Source of the DNA: Orrella daihaiensis
GTDB lineage: Bacteria; Pseudomonadota; Gammaproteobacteria; Burkholderiales; Burkholderiaceae_B
Direction of reading: 5' to 3'
Length of the DNA stretch: 64,000 nucleotides
Assembly (NCBI RefSeq): GCF_022811525.1
Contig: NZ_CP063982.1
Span: 1,550,001 to 1,614,000, forward strand
The notes below the pieces were generated by a model. It saw nothing but the letters and a program-made list of their open reading frames with translations. It searched no databases and was not told the DNA's origin. Numbering within the stretch: position 1 is the first letter of the stretch; every line of letters starts with the position of its first letter. Made by a program: the position numbers and the translations under genes. Shown in pieces: positions 16,787 through 25,502 of this stretch.

Positions 16787-18606
16787 TCTAGAATTCCAAT
16801 GGCAGCACCGTCTGTGCTGCGTGGGTCACTTGCACCGAATTGTTGCCTGCCTTCGATGGCTACCGATTGTAAGCGGCCTGCCGCTCTGCTTGCTTTAACC
16901 GGATGTCCCATGCCTCGCAAAATCGCGATGGTATCCGGGCTAAAACCCTGTTCGAGCCATAACGTGTCTGGTAACCACTGGTGATGCATACGGGGCATTG
17001 CGCTGGCAGAGGCAATGTTCATGCCGTGGTCAGAGACATTGGTAATGAATTGCAAGACGATGGTGATGATGCGTGACCCACCTGGTGATCCCGTCGCAAT
17101 CCATGGCTTGCCTTCTTTGAATAAGAGGGTGGGGGTCATTGAACTGAGTGGACGTTTGCCCGGTGCTATGGCGTTGGCCTGGTTACCAATCAGACCGAAG
17201 GCATTTGGAAATCCAGGCTTTGCCGAGAAATCATCCATTTCATTGTTTAGCAACACCCCAGTGCCTTCGGCCATCCAGCCTGAGCCGAAGTTTAGGTTCA
17301 GTGTGGTTGTTGTTGCCACCAGATTGCCATGCCGGTCTGCCACAGAAAAGTGTGTCGTTTCAGTGCTTTCTTGTGTCTTGGGCTGACCTGATTTGATTTG
17401 CTCGCTCGCGGTGGCGTGTGTTTCATTGATCAATGACAGTCTGGATTGGGCATAGTCTTTTGCAATCAGTTCATGGATGGGCACTGGGTAAAAGTCAGCG
17501 TCACCAAGGTGGGTTGCGCGGTCTGCATACGCAAGCTTGGCGACTTCACTAAAGCGATGCAGGTTGATGGCACTGCCCCAACCATCGGAAGCAATCGCCC
17601 ACTGTTCAAGCATATTGAGCATCTGCACCAGATGAATGCCACCAGCGCTTGGCGGAGGCATGCTGGCAATCTGGATACCACGATAATCGCCCCAGATGGG
17701 TTGTCTTATCTTGGCTTTATAGTCGCGCAAATCACCCAGTGTCATTTGTCCACGATCGGCATTGATCGTGTCGACAATACGGCTTGCTACCGGGCCACGA
17801 TAGAAGCCATCCGCACCTAGATTCACGATTCTGTTCAGTGTGTTTGCCAGATCAGCTTGTATCAGTGTTTCGCCCGCCGCTAAAGGCCGCAGCGATTCAC
17901 GAGGACATACGATTGGCTCGCACTTGCTATGGGCGACTCGCCTGAAAAAAATTGACCGGTTAGGCGGTGACTTGTACAAATGATCTGCATGCGTACGCAG
18001 TAGCCTGGCTAAAGTGGGCGATACGATAAAGCCATCTTGAGCTAGTGCAATCGCTGGTCCAATGACCGTCTCACGAGACATCGTGCCGTGGCGCTCGAGC
18101 GCTAATAACAGCCCGGCCACACTGCCTGGGACACCAATCGCGGCTGTTGACTCGATCGACCATTCACGCGCGACGTTGCCGTTGTGATCAAGAAACATGT
18201 CAGCACTTGACTGTTGTGGCGCCATTTCCCTGAAATCGATCGCTTCAGTGACATTCTGACTTGATTGGTGCAGGAGCATGAAGCCGCCACCGCCAAGATT
18301 ACCGGCATAGGGCAAGACCACCGCAAGTGCAAAACCAGTGGCTACGGCGGCATCAACTGCATTGCCGCCAAGTTTCAAGATGTTTGCCCCGATTTCGGAG
18401 GCAAGGTAATGATCACTCGCTACCATGCCACCTGTTGCGACGTTCGGCTGAAAAATTTCCTGGCGTTGGGCGTATTGCAGTACGGCTTGCGAGGAGGGTG
18501 CTGCAACCTGAGCCAGGCTGCTCGGTATTCCGACCCACAGGGCAATGCACAGCCCCCAGACCAGTTTGATCGCGTCAAAATGCGGTGTGCGTATACTGTC
18601 GCTCAT
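16783..18606 (-). CDS. ggt: Gamma-glutamyltransferase, exported
   Basis: 607 residues. A hydrophobic segment at about 15-33 ending in SSLAQ looks like a signal peptide, so the protein is probably periplasmic. The self-cleavage site is ESTETTHFSVAD, with the nucleophile Thr at about 417, and the glycine loop GSPGGSRIITIVLQ is near the C-terminus. It would cleave glutathione and other gamma-glutamyl compounds outside the inner membrane. An insert with two cysteines (KCEPIVC, about 229-234) may form a disulphide. It differs strongly from the GGT at 623-2248. It is divergent from rph and overlaps yicC. Confidence 0.94.
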   Translation of the reverse strand: MSDSIRTPHFDAIKLVWGLCIALWVGIPSSLAQVAAPSSQAVLQYAQRQEIFQPNVATGGMVASDHYLASEIGANILKLGGNAVDAAVATGFALAVVLPYAGNLGGGGFMLLHQSSQNVTEAIDFREMAPQQSSADMFLDHNGNVAREWSIESTAAIGVPGSVAGLLLALERHGTMSRETVIGPAIALAQDGFIVSPTLARLLRTHADHLYKSPPNRSIFFRRVAHSKCEPIVCPRESLRPLAAGETLIQADLANTLNRIVNLGADGFYRGPVASRIVDTINADRGQMTLGDLRDYKAKIRQPIWGDYRGIQIASMPPPSAGGIHLVQMLNMLEQWAIASDGWGSAINLHRFSEVAKLAYADRATHLGDADFYPVPIHELIAKDYAQSRLSLINETHATASEQIKSGQPKTQESTETTHFSVADRHGNLVATTTTLNLNFGSGWMAEGTGVLLNNEMDDFSAKPGFPNAFGLIGNQANAIAPGKRPLSSMTPTLLFKEGKPWIATGSPGGSRIITIVLQFITNVSDHGMNIASASAMPRMHHQWLPDTLWLEQGFSPDTIAILRGMGHPVKASRAAGRLQSVAIEGRQQFGASDPRSTDGAAIGILE

Positions 18607-18610
18607 TGGT

Positions 18611-18687
18611 GTAACTCAACGGTTGTGGCCCGGACGGATGTCCCGTCCGCAAATCATAGCAATGAGCGCAGTGGCTTGTTGAGTTAC
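18611..18687. repeat. 10-bp inverted repeat enclosing a GC-rich hairpin, between ggt and rph
   Basis: GTAACTCAAC at 18611-18620 and GTTGAGTTAC at 18678-18687 are perfect inverted copies 57 bases apart. Between them CGGACGG (18631-18637) and CCGTCCG (18643-18649) form a 7-bp stem with a 5-base loop. The block fills most of the 122-bp divergent region of the exported GGT and rph. It could be a pair of operator half-sites or a fold in a leader RNA. Confidence 0.6.
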
Positions 18688-18728
18688 CGCATTGAATTCA
18701 ACGAGTTTTAACGTGTCAAGGAACATGA

Positions 18729-19466
18729 ATGTCCGAGCCAACCAAATCGATTCCAAGAGCACATCAACGGCCTTTTGATGCGCTTCGACCCGTGACGTTC
18801 GTGCGCGGTTTTACCCGCTATGCGGAAGGATCTGTCTTGATCAGTATGGGTGAAACAAGGGTTTTATGCACAGCCAGCGTACTGGATAAAGTCCCGTCAT
18901 TTCTCAAAGGTAAGGGGCAAGGCTGGGTAACAGCTGAATACGGGATGTTGCCGCGTTCAACCCACACCCGATCAGATCGTGAAGCCGCAAGAGGAAAGCA
19001 GTCCGGTCGCACGCAAGAGATTCAACGTTTGATCGGCCGTAGCTTGCGCGCTGTCATTGATTTATCTGCGCTTGGCGAGCGAACCATTCATATCGACTGC
19101 GATGTATTGCAAGCTGACGGAGGCACGCGTTGTGCAAGCATCACTGGTGCCTGGGTGGCGTTAGCTGATGCCATCGATGGCTTGCTTGCAGCGGGGGCTT
19201 TAATGGATAGTCCATTACTGGACAGTGTGGCTGCAGTGTCGGTCGGACTAGTTGGCGGCCAGCCTCGCCTAGATCTTGACTATGAAGAGGACTCTGGATG
19301 TGATGCCGACATGAATGTGGTCATGACCGGCAGTGGCAGGTTTGTGGAAGTGCAGGGCACTGCCGAGGGGCATACGTTTGAGCGACCCATGCTTGACCAG
19401 CTAATCGACCTTGCTCAGACAGGGATCGCGCAATTGCAGCAACTCGCCAGTCAGGCCCGGGCATGA
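18729..19466 (+). CDS. rph: Ribonuclease PH
   Basis: 245 residues, standard for the family (E. coli 238). It is a phosphorolytic 3'-to-5' exonuclease that trims tRNA precursors and structured RNAs. Visible blocks are [71 protein letters not shown] and [17 protein letters not shown]. In many relatives rdgB and hemW follow directly; here four other genes lie between. An AAGGAAC just before the start can serve as ribosome site. Confidence 0.96.
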   Translation: MSEPTKSIPRAHQRPFDALRPVTFVRGFTRYAEGSVLISMGETRVLCTASVLDKVPSFLKGKGQGWVTAEYGMLPRSTHTRSDREAARGKQSGRTQEIQRLIGRSLRAVIDLSALGERTIHIDCDVLQADGGTRCASITGAWVALADAIDGLLAAGALMDSPLLDSVAAVSVGLVGGQPRLDLDYEEDSGCDADMNVVMTGSGRFVEVQGTAEGHTFERPMLDQLIDLAQTGIAQLQQLASQARA

Positions 19467-19477
19467 CTTTGATCAGA

Positions 19478-19945
19478 CTACTGGCGCAGTTCAAAGATTG
19501 CTTCGACTTCTACGGCAACATTTCCAGGCAATGCTGCCACCCCGATTGCTGAGCGGGCATGACGGCCAGACTCACCCATAATCTCTACAATCAAATCAGA
19601 CGCTCCATTAATCACTTTAGGGGCGTCTCCAAACGGAGCCTCTGAGTTGACATACCCGGTTAGTCTCACGCAAGAGGCCACCTTGCTCCAATCGCCGCCA
19701 ACCGCCAAACGTAACACTAAAAGGATATTTTGCATGCAAAGTTGGGCAGCCTCATATCCTTGCTCGATCGATAGATCTTTACCAACCTGGCCAACGATTG
19801 GATCACGTCCATCCTGGGTCGACGTCTGTCCAGATACGTACAACAGATGTCCGATTTGCCGATAGGTGACGTAATTGCCACCAGCACGACGATCAGGCAG
19901 CGTTTGTATGTGACGAATGACAGGATGATTAATGTCTATTGTCAT
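19478..19945 (-). CDS. RidA family protein
   Basis: 155 residues with a YjgF/YER057c/UK114 fold: LLYVSGQTSTQDG, CMQNILLVLR and ARSAIGVAALPGNVAVEVEAI. The arginine in this last block (about residue 131) matches the one needed for enamine/imine deaminase activity in RidA. It is larger than housekeeping RidA, so it is probably a pathway-specific member. It is the third gene of a minus-strand unit (acyl-CoA dehydrogenase, PrpD, RidA), starting two bases after the PrpD stop. Confidence 0.85.
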   Translation of the reverse strand: MTIDINHPVIRHIQTLPDRRAGGNYVTYRQIGHLLYVSGQTSTQDGRDPIVGQVGKDLSIEQGYEAAQLCMQNILLVLRLAVGGDWSKVASCVRLTGYVNSEAPFGDAPKVINGASDLIVEIMGESGRHARSAIGVAALPGNVAVEVEAIFELRQ

Positions 19946-19947
19946 TG

Positions 19948-21351
19948 CTAGTTCAATAAAAGATTGCCGACTTTGGCTGCCGTTTCGATTTGCCAGACTT
20001 GATCAATGATTGACTTGACCTCCTGCGCCGTGGCTGCGTTTTGGTAAGTTCCAAGTCGCATGGCCTTGTCTTCGATTTCCGGGCGCGATAGTGTGTTGCC
20101 GGGGTCGCCCTTGGGTTCCTCCACTACCGTCGTGACGGTTTTGCCATCGCGAGTGGTCACGGTCACCTTTCCGATCCAGCGTGCCGGATATGCCTGATCA
20201 ATTTCGGGATCGAGCACCATGGTCACACGCTCACGGAATTCGGTAATCTTGCCGTCGCCCAGCACTGAATCGAAGCTAATAAGATCAGCGCTGTTTTTAA
20301 CCGCGATCAAGCCCAGGACAGTACCCATTGAGAACTTGGATTGGTGCACTGTCTTGGGGTCAGTGACTGGACCGAGCACATCAATGGCACCCTGATGCAC
20401 GTGGGCTACGACTGACTCAATATCATCTACGCTCAGGTTGTTATCCAGCATTGCTTTTTGCAAAGCGTCCGCAGCAGGGTGGGTGTGCCGGCAAGAGGCA
20501 TGGAACTTGAAGGAGGTTTCAGCCAATGCCCAACGGCTGCCCAGGCCATCAACGAGCTTGGCTGGATCGGCATTGGTGGTCATGGCAACACCAAGCCCTT
20601 GCTTGCCCTCGAGAATGCGTTTCGCGCCGGTAAACCCGCTTGCCGCTAAATACGCCGCTTGCAAACCCGTCGACGCAGCATGGCCGGTGTGCAGCTGCTT
20701 GGAATCAGCAGCATCGCGTAAAAACTCCCAAAGGCCGCCAGTCACCGTTCCTGCTGACCCGAAAGCATTGAGCATTTGCTCAGGCGTCAAACTCAACAAA
20801 CGCCCGACCGCAGCGGCCGCGGCAATCGTCCCGGCAGTGCCGGTTGTATGGAAAGTTTTGTAGTGTGGACGACCCAAGAACTCACCTATGCGGATGCCAA
20901 CTTCATAGCCAGCCACACACGCTGTCATAAAGTCCTTGCCAGATGCGCCAATGGCTTGGGCTACCGCGAGCGCTGGTGGGATAACGACTGCTGCGGCGTG
21001 AAATACCGCACCATTATGCACGTCATCCTGTTCAACAAAGTGCGCCGATGCAGCGTTAACCATTGCTGCGAAATACGGTGAAGTGTGAGTGCGACGCACA
21101 AAGTCTTCGCTCAGCCCTTGCGCCGGTCCCATTGCTTTGGCGAAGTCCGCCATGTTGAGTACCGGCCTGGCCTTAGAGCCAGCTAGGATTGACGCCATGG
21201 TGTCGAGCAGCAGATCTTCAAACCGCCGTGCCACTGCCGCAGGGATGTCTTCAAAACGAAGATTGGCAGCAAACGTAGCCAGCGTGGCACTCGGATGCAA
21301 CACGGCAGTTTGCCCAGGGTTCGACTCGGCGATGTGAGTGGCAGTAGACAT
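19948..21351 (-). CDS. MmgE/PrpD family protein
   Basis: 467 residues. The family includes 2-methylcitrate dehydratase and cis-aconitate decarboxylase. Family-like segments are FVEQDDVHNGAVFHAAAVVIP, seen as the core EQDDVHNGAVFH, a GYEVGIRIGEFLG helix, FHTTGTAGTIAAAAA, and FKFHASCRHTHPAADAL. No prpB, prpC or acnD lies nearby, so methylcitrate dehydratase is not supported and the true substrate is unknown. It is the middle gene of a minus-strand trio with an acyl-CoA dehydrogenase and a RidA protein. Confidence 0.87.
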   Translation of the reverse strand: MSTATHIAESNPGQTAVLHPSATLATFAANLRFEDIPAAVARRFEDLLLDTMASILAGSKARPVLNMADFAKAMGPAQGLSEDFVRRTHTSPYFAAMVNAASAHFVEQDDVHNGAVFHAAAVVIPPALAVAQAIGASGKDFMTACVAGYEVGIRIGEFLGRPHYKTFHTTGTAGTIAAAAAVGRLLSLTPEQMLNAFGSAGTVTGGLWEFLRDAADSKQLHTGHAASTGLQAAYLAASGFTGAKRILEGKQGLGVAMTTNADPAKLVDGLGSRWALAETSFKFHASCRHTHPAADALQKAMLDNNLSVDDIESVVAHVHQGAIDVLGPVTDPKTVHQSKFSMGTVLGLIAVKNSADLISFDSVLGDGKITEFRERVTMVLDPEIDQAYPARWIGKVTVTTRDGKTVTTVVEEPKGDPGNTLSRPEIEDKAMRLGTYQNAATAQEVKSIIDQVWQIETAAKVGNLLLN

Positions 21352-21368
21352 GGTTTACCTCGACAGAA

Positions 21369-22529
21369 TTAGAATGAACGTGGCAGGCCCAACACATGCT
21401 CGGCCACGTATGACAAGATCAGGTTGGTCGAAATGGGGGCAACTTGGTATAGGCGTGTTTCGCGGAATTTACGCTCCACGTCATATTCGCAAGCGAAACC
21501 AAACCCACCATGAAACTGTAAACACGCATTAGCTGCTTCCCAAGATGCATCGGCAGCCAAGAGTTTCGACATATTGGCCTGAGCACCGCAAGGCAGGTGC
21601 GCGTCAAACAAACGACACGCCTCGTAGCGCATCAGGCTGGCTGCTTCAACATTGATGTATGCCTTGGCTATCGGGAACTGCACGCCCTGGTTTTGTCCGA
21701 TGGGGCGTCCAAACACGATCCTGTCCTTGACGTACTTCGTGACGCGGTCGATAAACCAATAGCCATCACCAATACACTCGGCAGCGATCAGCACCCGTTC
21801 CGCATTCAACCCGTCGAGGATGTACTTAAAGCCCTTACCTTCCTCGCCAATCAGGTTTTCAGCGGGGATTTCAAGGTTGTCAAAGAACAACTCGTTGGTT
21901 TCATGATTCACCATGTTCAGGATCGGACGAATGGTCATCCCGTTTTTAACCGCGTCGTGCAAATCGACTATAAAAATCGACATTCCTTCCGATTTTTTGG
22001 TGACCTGATTTAGCGGCGTAGTGCGCGCAAGCAGAATCATCAAGTCAGAATGTTGCACTCGAGAAATCCAGACCTTTTGTCCATTGATGACGTACTTGTC
22101 GCCTTTCTTGACAGCAGTTGTTTTTATCCGGGTGGTGTCGGTGCCGGTGGTCGGCTCAGTCACACCCATTGATTGCAGTCGTAATTCGCCCGAGGCGATT
22201 TTCGGGAGGTAGAGGCGCTTTTGTTCCTCTGATCCGTGGCGCACCAGTGTGCCCATGTTGTACATCTGCCCATGACAGGCTCCCGAGTTGCCACCACAGC
22301 GGTTGATTTCTTCCATGATGACTGAGGCTTCAGCCAGGCTCAATCCTGAGCCACCGTATTCTTGAGGAATGAGAGCAGCCATCCAGCCAGCATCGGTCAG
22401 TGCTTTCACAAACTCATCGGGATAGCCTCGTTGCTCGTCCACCTTGCGAAAATATTCATCGGGGAATTGAGCACAGAGGCTACGGATGCCATCACGGATG
22501 TCTTGATACTGTTCTGCGTAGGTTGTCAT
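21369..22529 (-). CDS. Acyl-CoA dehydrogenase family flavoprotein
   Basis: 386 residues with FAD-binding motifs QSMGVTEPTTGTD and KVWISRVQHSD, and the C-terminal YDVERKFRETRLYQVAP block. The usual medium-chain enzyme catalytic Glu (in IYEGT) is absent: the position reads LYQVAPIS. Instead a Glu occurs in GLNAERVLIAAE, where isovaleryl-CoA dehydrogenase has its base. So it probably acts on a branched or unusual acyl-CoA; this is inference. It is the first gene of the trio with PrpD and RidA, and divergent from a LysR gene. Confidence 0.88.
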   Translation of the reverse strand: MTTYAEQYQDIRDGIRSLCAQFPDEYFRKVDEQRGYPDEFVKALTDAGWMAALIPQEYGGSGLSLAEASVIMEEINRCGGNSGACHGQMYNMGTLVRHGSEEQKRLYLPKIASGELRLQSMGVTEPTTGTDTTRIKTTAVKKGDKYVINGQKVWISRVQHSDLMILLARTTPLNQVTKKSEGMSIFIVDLHDAVKNGMTIRPILNMVNHETNELFFDNLEIPAENLIGEEGKGFKYILDGLNAERVLIAAECIGDGYWFIDRVTKYVKDRIVFGRPIGQNQGVQFPIAKAYINVEAASLMRYEACRLFDAHLPCGAQANMSKLLAADASWEAANACLQFHGGFGFACEYDVERKFRETRLYQVAPISTNLILSYVAEHVLGLPRSF

Positions 22530-22614
22530 ATTTGGCTTATCATTGAGATTTGATACCGCGCCAAATTAGCCTGCCGAACGCACCTTTGCCAATTGACGTT
22601 TCACAAACCCCGAC

Positions 22615-22629
22615 TTTGCCTAGGGCAAA
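22615..22629. promoter_or_regulatory. Candidate LysR-type operator
   Basis: TTTGCCTAGGGCAAA is a perfect dyad with 6-bp arms and contains the T-N11-A pattern bound by LysR-type regulators. It lies in the 153-bp gap between the divergent acyl-CoA dehydrogenase and lysR genes, 53 bases before the lysR start. Confidence 0.5.
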
Positions 22630-22682
22630 CCGTGGCGGTCGGCAAGTGCATTGCGCCGCAGCATAATTTTTAGCAAAAACAC

Positions 22683-23606
22683 ATGGCTAGTCATTTTGAC
22701 CTTACAGACCTTCAGCTCATTGTCAATATTGGGGATGCCAATAGCTTGACCCGTGGTGCTGAGCGTTCGCACCTGTCACTTCCGGCGGCTAGTAACCGCG
22801 TGAAAAATCTCGAGGAGCATTTCGGGACTCGATTGTTTCATCGAAACAGTCAGGGTGTGACGCTAACGCCTTCGGGCGAGGCATTCATGCGGCATGCGCG
22901 TAAGGTATTGCAACAGATCGAGCATTTGCGTGGCGATATCTATGAATATTCCCGAGGCATCAAGGGCCAAGTCAGGATGGTTGCCAACACGACTGCCATG
23001 AATGAGTTCATGCCGGCAGTGCTTAGTCGATATTTGGCCTCGCACTCCGATGTGACGGTTGATCTGCGTGAGCGACTAAGTTATCTCGTTGTGAAAGCGG
23101 TCATCGACGGTACTGCTGACATTGGCATCGTTGCTGGTAAGCCAGCAAATGCTGAATTGCAATATTTACCTTATCGGCGTGATCGCCTCGCGTTAGTTAC
23201 TCCAGCTAGTCATCCGCTGGCTGATCGTGACTCTGTTTCATTTAACGAAACCCTCGACTTCGAATACGTTGGTTTGTCTGAGTGGAGCGCCATACACGCA
23301 TTCCTTATTCAAGCGGCAGATAATTTGGGGTACCCGTTTCGCTTCCGGGTAGAGGTTGGTAGTTTCGATGCTGTTTGCCGCATGATCGAGGCTGGCGTAG
23401 GGATTGGTGTGGTGCCCCAAAAAGCGGCGCTGCGCTACAGCAACACCATGAAAATCCGTGTTATTGAGCTAACCGATGCTTGGGCAGAGCGCAAATTGCA
23501 TGTTTGTGTACGTGACCTCGATGCATTGCCATCATTCGCGCGCGAGCTAGTACAGATGCTGCAAGATGACGTGCCTACCGACGAACGCGAAGAAAATGGT
23601 CGCTAA
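22683..23606 (+). CDS. LysR family transcriptional regulator
   Basis: 307 residues. The N-terminal winged helix-turn-helix is clear (LTRGAERSHLSLPAASNRVKN, seen as the core SLPAASNRVKNLE, then FGTRLFHRNSQGVTLTPSGE), followed by a substrate-binding domain. It is divergent from the acyl-CoA dehydrogenase-PrpD-RidA unit and probably regulates it, with the metabolite unknown. Its last 11 bases overlap the start of rdgB. Confidence 0.92.
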   Translation: MASHFDLTDLQLIVNIGDANSLTRGAERSHLSLPAASNRVKNLEEHFGTRLFHRNSQGVTLTPSGEAFMRHARKVLQQIEHLRGDIYEYSRGIKGQVRMVANTTAMNEFMPAVLSRYLASHSDVTVDLRERLSYLVVKAVIDGTADIGIVAGKPANAELQYLPYRRDRLALVTPASHPLADRDSVSFNETLDFEYVGLSEWSAIHAFLIQAADNLGYPFRFRVEVGSFDAVCRMIEAGVGIGVVPQKAALRYSNTMKIRVIELTDAWAERKLHVCVRDLDALPSFARELVQMLQDDVPTDEREENGR

Positions 23607-24234
23607 TACCCAATTGTCTGAGTTGGTGCTGGCCTCTGCCAACACCGGGAAACTGCGTGAATTTGATCGGTTGCTGCTTCCGATTGGCGTAAAAGTCCGC
23701 AGTCAATCGGAATTTGCAGTATCGCCTGCAGACGAACCGTTTGACACTTTTGTGGAAAACGCGCTGGCCAAGGCACGTCACGCTAGTGCACAAACCGGTC
23801 TGCCGGCGCTTGCCGACGATTCCGGGATATGCGTACCGGTTCTGGGTGGAGCGCCTGGCGTCAGATCGGCCCGATACGCGCAGCCTCAGCCAGGTGTCGA
23901 TCAAGATCTGCTCAATAACGCCAAATTAGTGCAGGCTCTGGCTAGTTTCGATGATCGTCGCGCCTATTATGTCGCCGTATTGGTGTTCGTGACTCGTCGT
24001 GATGATCCTCTGCCCATCATTGCGCAAGGCTTATGGATGGGTGAGGTTAGGGCGGACCCTCGTGGTGATCATGGCTTTGGCTACGACCCGCATTTCTGGT
24101 TGCCTGATCTAGGCGTATCAGCAGCCGAGCTCGATCCCGCTGAAAAAAATCGCGTCAGCCATCGTGGACAGGCGATGCATTCGCTCATTGAGCAAATGAG
24201 CCAGCGAGGGTTGGTTTCGGGCTGCACTCATTGA
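23596..24234 (+). CDS. rdgB: dITP/XTP pyrophosphatase
   Basis: 212 residues from the ATG at 23596; the frame opens 10 codons earlier, but the family core begins at ELVLASANTGKLREF. RdgB hydrolyses non-canonical purine nucleotides (dITP, XTP) to keep them out of DNA and RNA. Key blocks are SANTGKLREF, TFVENALAKARHAS, ADDSGICVPVLGGAPGVRSARYA, seen as DDSGICVPVLGG, and FGYDPHF. It overlaps lysR by 11 bases and precedes hemW. Confidence 0.94.
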   Translation: MVANTQLSELVLASANTGKLREFDRLLLPIGVKVRSQSEFAVSPADEPFDTFVENALAKARHASAQTGLPALADDSGICVPVLGGAPGVRSARYAQPQPGVDQDLLNNAKLVQALASFDDRRAYYVAVLVFVTRRDDPLPIIAQGLWMGEVRADPRGDHGFGYDPHFWLPDLGVSAAELDPAEKNRVSHRGQAMHSLIEQMSQRGLVSGCTH

Positions 24235-24244
24235 GAGTGTAATT

Positions 24245-25465
24245 TTGGATAAACGCGTCATACCGATCTTTGATGAGACGCCAGGTAAACCATCAGGCGC
24301 GCCAACGTTGGGTCAGGGGCTGTCGAGTTTGCCGCCACTTGCACTTTACATCCATGTTCCATGGTGTGTGCGTAAATGTCCCTACTGCGACTTCAACTCA
24401 CACCAAGCGCCTGAGTCCCTACCCGAATCGGATTACTTGTCTAGCTTGACAGCGGATCTAGAACAGGCACTACCGCTAATTTGGGGCAGACAAATTCACT
24501 CGGTATTTATTGGTGGCGGCACACCAAGTTTGCTCTGCGAAGCAACGATTGACCAGATGCTCGGCATGATTCGGGCGCGCTTGAGTTTGTGGCCAGATGC
24601 CGAGATCACGCTTGAAGCCAACCCGGGTACGGTTGAAGCCAATCGGTTCAAAAGCTACGCCGCCAGTGGAGTTAACCGGATATCGCTAGGTATTCAATCA
24701 TTTGATGACGAGCATCTCGCACGTTTGGGGCGCATTCATGATTCTCAGCAAGCGATGTTCGCGATTGATTTGGCGCAGAACGCGGTCGCACGAGTGAATC
24801 TTGATTTGATGTATGGACTCGTGGAACAAACGCTTACTCAGTGCAAGCGCGATCTTGAACTCGCTGTTTCATTTCAGACAGAGCACTTAAGCTTATATCA
24901 GCTAACGCTTGAGCCGCAGACTGTGTTTGCCAAATATCCACCGACACTTCCCGATGAGCAGACCATTGAGCAAATGGAGGGGCTAATTGAGGAATTGGTC
25001 GAAAGTGCAGGTTGGCAGCGATACGAAGTATCGGCCTATGCGCGCCACAACGCTCGCTGCCGACACAACATGAATTATTGGACTTTCGGGGATTATCTTG
25101 GGATAGGGCCAGGCGCCCACAGTAAGATTTCGTTTCCCGACCGGATTGTCCGTCAAGCAAGGACTCGCAATCCAATTCAATGGATGCAGTCAACGCTTGC
25201 GTTTACTGGCGAGCATATTGCACAAAATCGTGAACTCACCGAGGATGATTTGCCGTTTGAGTTTTTTCTGAATGCACTGCGGTTACGCGACGGCATCAAT
25301 TTGGATCTGTTTACCGAACATACGGGTCTGTCGAGTTCTGTAATTACGCCGCTGCTTCAAAAAGCGAAGCAAAAAAAACTGTTGACCGTCTCCAACCGAA
25401 TCGTCAGGCCGACTGATCTTGGCTGGCGGCACCTTAATGAGCTGCAGAGTATCTTCTTGCGCTAG
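24245..25465 (+). CDS. hemW: Radical SAM heme chaperone HemW
   Basis: 406 residues from a TTG start; no better in-frame start is seen. The radical SAM cluster motif is PWCVRKCPYCDF (CxxxCxxCxF), as in HemW rather than the oxygen-independent coproporphyrinogen oxidase HemN. Further blocks are FIGGGTPSLL, EANPGTVEANRF, GVNRISLGIQSFDDEHL, NLDLMYGL and YEVSAYAR. HemW binds heme and is thought to deliver it to respiratory proteins. It lies 10 bases after rdgB. Confidence 0.93.
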   Translation: MDKRVIPIFDETPGKPSGAPTLGQGLSSLPPLALYIHVPWCVRKCPYCDFNSHQAPESLPESDYLSSLTADLEQALPLIWGRQIHSVFIGGGTPSLLCEATIDQMLGMIRARLSLWPDAEITLEANPGTVEANRFKSYAASGVNRISLGIQSFDDEHLARLGRIHDSQQAMFAIDLAQNAVARVNLDLMYGLVEQTLTQCKRDLELAVSFQTEHLSLYQLTLEPQTVFAKYPPTLPDEQTIEQMEGLIEELVESAGWQRYEVSAYARHNARCRHNMNYWTFGDYLGIGPGAHSKISFPDRIVRQARTRNPIQWMQSTLAFTGEHIAQNRELTEDDLPFEFFLNALRLRDGINLDLFTEHTGLSSSVITPLLQKAKQKKLLTVSNRIVRPTDLGWRHLNELQSIFLR

Positions 25466-25470
25466 CTTTT

Positions 25471-25487
25471 TGCACTGAAATAGTGCA
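25471..25487. promoter_or_regulatory. NtrC-binding site 1 of glnA
   Basis: TGCACTGAAATAGTGCA is a 17-bp dyad with perfect 6-bp arms, matching the NtrC consensus TGCAC-N7-GTGCA. It lies just after hemW and about 110 bases before the sigma-54 promoter of glnA, the usual enhancer distance. Confidence 0.85.
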
Positions 25488-25500
25488 TCATAGTGGTGCA
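25484..25500. promoter_or_regulatory. NtrC-binding site 2 of glnA, overlapping site 1
   Basis: TGCATCATAGTGGTGCA matches the NtrC consensus with one arm mismatch. It shares TGCA with site 1, so the two centres are only 13 bp apart. In the enteric glnA promoter the two strong sites are farther apart, so the arrangement here is compact. Confidence 0.75.
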
Positions 25501-25502
25501 TA

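Noticed and set aside
19948..21351. 2-methylcitrate dehydratase of propionate catabolism
   Set aside because: No prpB, prpC or acnD gene is nearby; the family is broad, so the pathway is not supported.
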